Source: Kineosporia aurantiaca JCM 3230
GTDB taxonomy: Bacteria > Actinomycetota > Actinomycetes > Actinomycetales > Kineosporiaceae
Length of the DNA: 64,000 nt
Direction: 5' to 3'
Assembly: GCA_000719025.1 (NCBI GenBank)
Contig: JODP01000007.1
Span: forward strand, 124,001 to 188,000
The notes under the pieces were generated by a model that was given only the letters and a program-made list of their open reading frames with translations, was not told the origin of the DNA and did no database searches. This document shows, piece after piece, positions 61,751 through 64,000 of this stretch. How positions within the stretch are numbered: the first letter of the stretch is position 1; each line of letters starts with the position of its first letter. The position numbers and the translations under genes are program-made.

Positions 61751-62620
61751 ATGCAGGTAAGCATCCAGACACTGATCGGGGGCCTGTCCCTCGGGGCGAT
61801 CTACGCGCTGGTCGCCCTCGGCTTCTCCCTCGTCTACCGCACCATGGGCCTGGTCAACTTCGCCCACGGCCAGGTGGTGATGATCGGCGCGTTCACCGCC
61901 TCCACCTTCTACATGACCACGCACCTGCCATTTTGGCCCGCCGTCCTGATCGCCTGCCTGGTGACCGGGGCGCTGGGGCTGGTGATCGAACGGGTGCTGC
62001 GCCCGCTCGAGGGCCGCGACTTCGACCTGATGCTGATCGGCACCATCGGCTTCGGCGTCATGCTGGAGGCCGCCGCGGTGATCATCTGGGGCGCCACCGG
62101 GCGGGCTGTGCCCTCACCGATCGACACCGGCCCGATCATCATCGGCGGCATCCGGATCCGCACCTACAGCCTGGTCGTGCTGGCCGTGGCCGCGCTGGCC
62201 ACCATCGCGCTGGTGCTGTTCCTGCAGCGCACCAAGATCGGCGCCGCCATGCAGGCCGTCGCGATGGACCCGGAAGCCGCCACCGCCGTGGGCATTCATG
62301 TGGGGCGCAGCAACGCCATCGCTTTCGCCATCGGGGCCGGCCTGGCCGCGCTGGCCGGCGGCCTGGCCGGGCCCCTGCTCTACGTGAACGCCACCCTGGG
62401 CGGCACTCTCGGGATCAAGGGCTTCGCCGCCGCGATCCTCGGCGGCTTCGGCAACATCCAGGGTGCGATCCTCGGCGGGCTGGGCATCGGCATCCTCGAC
62501 TCCTACGCCGCCGGGCAGTTCGAGGGCTACTCCGAGCTGGTGGTGTTCGTGGTCTTCACCGCGCTGATCATGGTGCGCCCGACCGGCATCTTCGGGGAGA
62601 AGACGGTGAACCGAGCATGA
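61751..62620 (+). CDS. Branched-chain-type ABC permease, LivH-like
   Basis: 289 residues with about eight membrane segments. SLGAIYALVALGFSLVY and VNFAHGQVVMIGAF at the N-terminus and AILGGFGNIQGAILGG near the end are LivH hallmarks. It forms half of the membrane channel. The start follows the binding protein by 29 bases and its stop overlaps the next ATG by 4 bases. Confidence 0.92.
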   Translation: MQVSIQTLIGGLSLGAIYALVALGFSLVYRTMGLVNFAHGQVVMIGAFTASTFYMTTHLPFWPAVLIACLVTGALGLVIERVLRPLEGRDFDLMLIGTIGFGVMLEAAAVIIWGATGRAVPSPIDTGPIIIGGIRIRTYSLVVLAVAALATIALVLFLQRTKIGAAMQAVAMDPEAATAVGIHVGRSNAIAFAIGAGLAALAGGLAGPLLYVNATLGGTLGIKGFAAAILGGFGNIQGAILGGLGIGILDSYAAGQFEGYSELVVFVVFTALIMVRPTGIFGEKTVNRA

Positions 62621-64000
62621 AGTACAGGCTTTCCGGCCTGGCTGCCGGTCTCGTCGTCCTGTTCCTGCTGCCCTACCTGCTCGGCCCGTACTCGATGCAC
62701 GTCGCCGACGTCACCGTGATCTTCGCCCTGCTGGCCATCGGCCTGGGCCTGGCCCTGGGGATCGCCGGGCAGATCAACCTGGCCCAGGTCGCCTTCTTCG
62801 GCATCGGCGCCTACACCGTCGCCATCCTGACCACCGACCGGGGCTGGGGGTTCTGGGCCTCGGCGGTGATCGCGGTGCTCGCCACCGTGCTCTTCGGCCT
62901 GGTCGTCGGGCTGCCCGCGCTGCGGGTGCAGTCGCACTACCTCGGCATCGTCACCCTCGGCCTGGCCCTGGCCTTCACCAGCTGGGTGACCAACGCATCG
63001 ATCAGCAAGGGGGCCGAGGGCATCGCCGGCATCCCGGCCCCGCCCTTCCCCGGCCTCGACCTCTACGACCAGTACCTCTACTACTACCTCGAGATCGTCG
63101 TCTTCCTGGCCTGCCTGGCCTTCGCCCTGTTCGTCGTCGGCACCCGCCTGGGACGCCGGATGAAGGCCATGCGGGACGACTCGATCGCCGCCGGCTGTCT
63201 CGGTGCCAACGTGCCGTTCCTGCGCCTGCTCGCGTTCGGCATCGCCAGCGTCTACGGGGGAGTGGCCGGCGTGCTCTACGCCGGGCTGATCCACTACGTC
63301 TCACCCGAGTCGTTCGGCATCTCCACCATGTTCCTGCTCCTGGCCATGGTGATCATCGGCGGGCGGCAGAGCATCTGGGGCTGCGTGATCGGCGCCGTGG
63401 TGCTGTCGCTGGTGCGCGAATGGCTGGTGGACGCCGCGAACTACGCCCAGCTCGGCTACGGCATCGTGGTGGTGCTGGCAGTCGTCTTCGCCCCCACCGG
63501 CCTGGCCGGTGTACCACGGCGATTCGCCCGAAAGTCGACGGACACCGGTCGGGCTACCCTGCGTCCGTTGGCCCTCAACCGGGTAGCCACCGACGACGCG
63601 CTCGCCCAGCCCGGTGCGTCCATTGGTATCGACGCAGTCAAAAAGAACTTTCGCGGCCTTCAGGCTCTGGACGACGTCAGCCTGAGCGTGCAGGCCGGCA
63701 GCATCCGGGGCATCGTCGGGCCGAACGGCTCCGGCAAGACCACCCTGCTCAACGTGCTCAGCGGGCTGTACACCCCGTCCTCCGGTGGATTCACGATGGA
63801 CGACGAACCCCTCGGAGGGTCCCGGCCCGCGAAATTGTCCCACCGCGGCATCGCCCGCACGTTCCAGAACCTGCGCCTGTTCCCCGAACTCACCGTCCAG
63901 CAGAACGTCATGGTCGCTCTGGATCGTTCCCGGTCCCGCGCCACCCTGAGCTATCTCCTGGCTCCGTGGAACGTGTTCGGTGACGAGCGCCGGCTACGGC
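62617..64000 (+). CDS. LivM-LivG fusion: ABC permease joined to ATPase (partial, cut by window end)
   Basis: An uninterrupted frame of at least 461 codons from ATG 62617. Residues 1-~305 are a LivM permease (GIAGQINLAQVAFFGIGAY, GIVTLGLALAF, GGRQSIWGCVIGA). After a ~35-residue linker an ATPase begins (LQALDDVSLSVQ) with the Walker A loop GPNGSGKTT and the Q-loop ARTFQNLRLF. The signature motif and Walker B lie beyond the window. Fusion of permease and ATPase fixes their stoichiometry and is known for some Liv-type systems. Confidence 0.9.
   Translation, partial: MKYRLSGLAAGLVVLFLLPYLLGPYSMHVADVTVIFALLAIGLGLALGIAGQINLAQVAFFGIGAYTVAILTTDRGWGFWASAVIAVLATVLFGLVVGLPALRVQSHYLGIVTLGLALAFTSWVTNASISKGAEGIAGIPAPPFPGLDLYDQYLYYYLEIVVFLACLAFALFVVGTRLGRRMKAMRDDSIAAGCLGANVPFLRLLAFGIASVYGGVAGVLYAGLIHYVSPESFGISTMFLLLAMVIIGGRQSIWGCVIGAVVLSLVREWLVDAANYAQLGYGIVVVLAVVFAPTGLAGVPRRFARKSTDTGRATLRPLALNRVATDDALAQPGASIGIDAVKKNFRGLQALDDVSLSVQAGSIRGIVGPNGSGKTTLLNVLSGLYTPSSGGFTMDDEPLGGSRPAKLSHRGIARTFQNLRLFPELTVQQNVMVALDRSRSRATLSYLLAPWNVFGDERRLR

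Noticed and set aside
59508..61772. 754-codon minus-strand frame across the ThDP enzyme and binding-protein genes
   Set aside because: No motif, biased Arg/Gly/Val/Leu composition, no ribosome site; the plus-strand genes explain the region.

Overview
The window is high-GC DNA (codon third positions overwhelmingly G/C, frequent GTG starts, ATGA/TGATG gene overlaps, Tat and lipobox signals), which fits a soil or rhizosphere actinomycete. The species cannot be named from the sequence alone. I see about 45 intact genes, one tRNA, several decaying genes and a few well-defined regulatory palindromes. There is no CRISPR array and no intact phage or insertion sequence.

Layout. (1) 0.3-5.9 kb: a CoA-ester catabolic island. 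A leftward trio (enoyl-CoA hydratase, apparently permuted CoA-transferase, amidohydrolase) faces a 3-ketosteroid-dehydrogenase-like flavoprotein plus VOC protein, with an inverted repeat at the flavoprotein start. (2) 6.1-18.1 kb: a redox and stress island (three aldo/keto reductases, MmyB-type regulator, DHA2 exporter, SDR, exported flavodoxin). It lies between two relics of the same serine recombinase family, the second of which abuts tRNA-Leu(GAG). This stretch holds at least five broken genes (flavodoxin, aldo/keto reductase, esterase lipoprotein, recombinase, nucleoside hydrolase). (3) 18.1-22.7 kb: TetX-like monooxygenase behind a tandem operator, Nei-type DNA glycosylase, TylF-type methyltransferase and glycosyltransferase.

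(4) 22.6-37.4 kb is the most interesting region. A group II (aromatic amino acid type) decarboxylase diverges from a nine-to-ten gene operon: APC permease, P450, FMN/2Fe-2S reductase, a Rieske-oxygenase-like protein that has lost its cluster ligands, acetoacetate-decarboxylase-family protein, HpaE-like aldehyde dehydrogenase, class III extradiol dioxygenase, FAH-family hydrolase, PuuC-like dehydrogenase and PuuD-like gamma-glutamyl hydrolase. A MarR regulator and a GlnA3/PuuA-like gamma-glutamyl-amine synthetase follow. My inference is that an aromatic amine is made or imported, gamma-glutamylated, oxidised and fed into homoprotocatechuate-type meta-cleavage, with P450/Rieske-like proteins in place of the usual PuuB oxidase.

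(5) 37.4-49.9 kb: LiaF-like small protein, large secreted protein, LLM flavin enzyme, a divergent NAD-dependent DNA ligase, a metallopeptidase (M64) fused to a seven-repeat lectin-like propeller, a PQQ-propeller/cupredoxin protein and a ThuA-like secreted protein. (6) 49.9-64 kb: an IclR-controlled divergent pair of operons. The left one combines shikimate/quinate-pathway enzymes (AroE, QuiC-like, AroQ-like) with a flavoprotein, a citryl-CoA-lyase-like protein and a CoA-transferase. The right one has an aldehyde dehydrogenase, a ThDP enzyme and a branched-chain-type ABC importer whose last visible gene is a LivM-LivG fusion cut by the window end.
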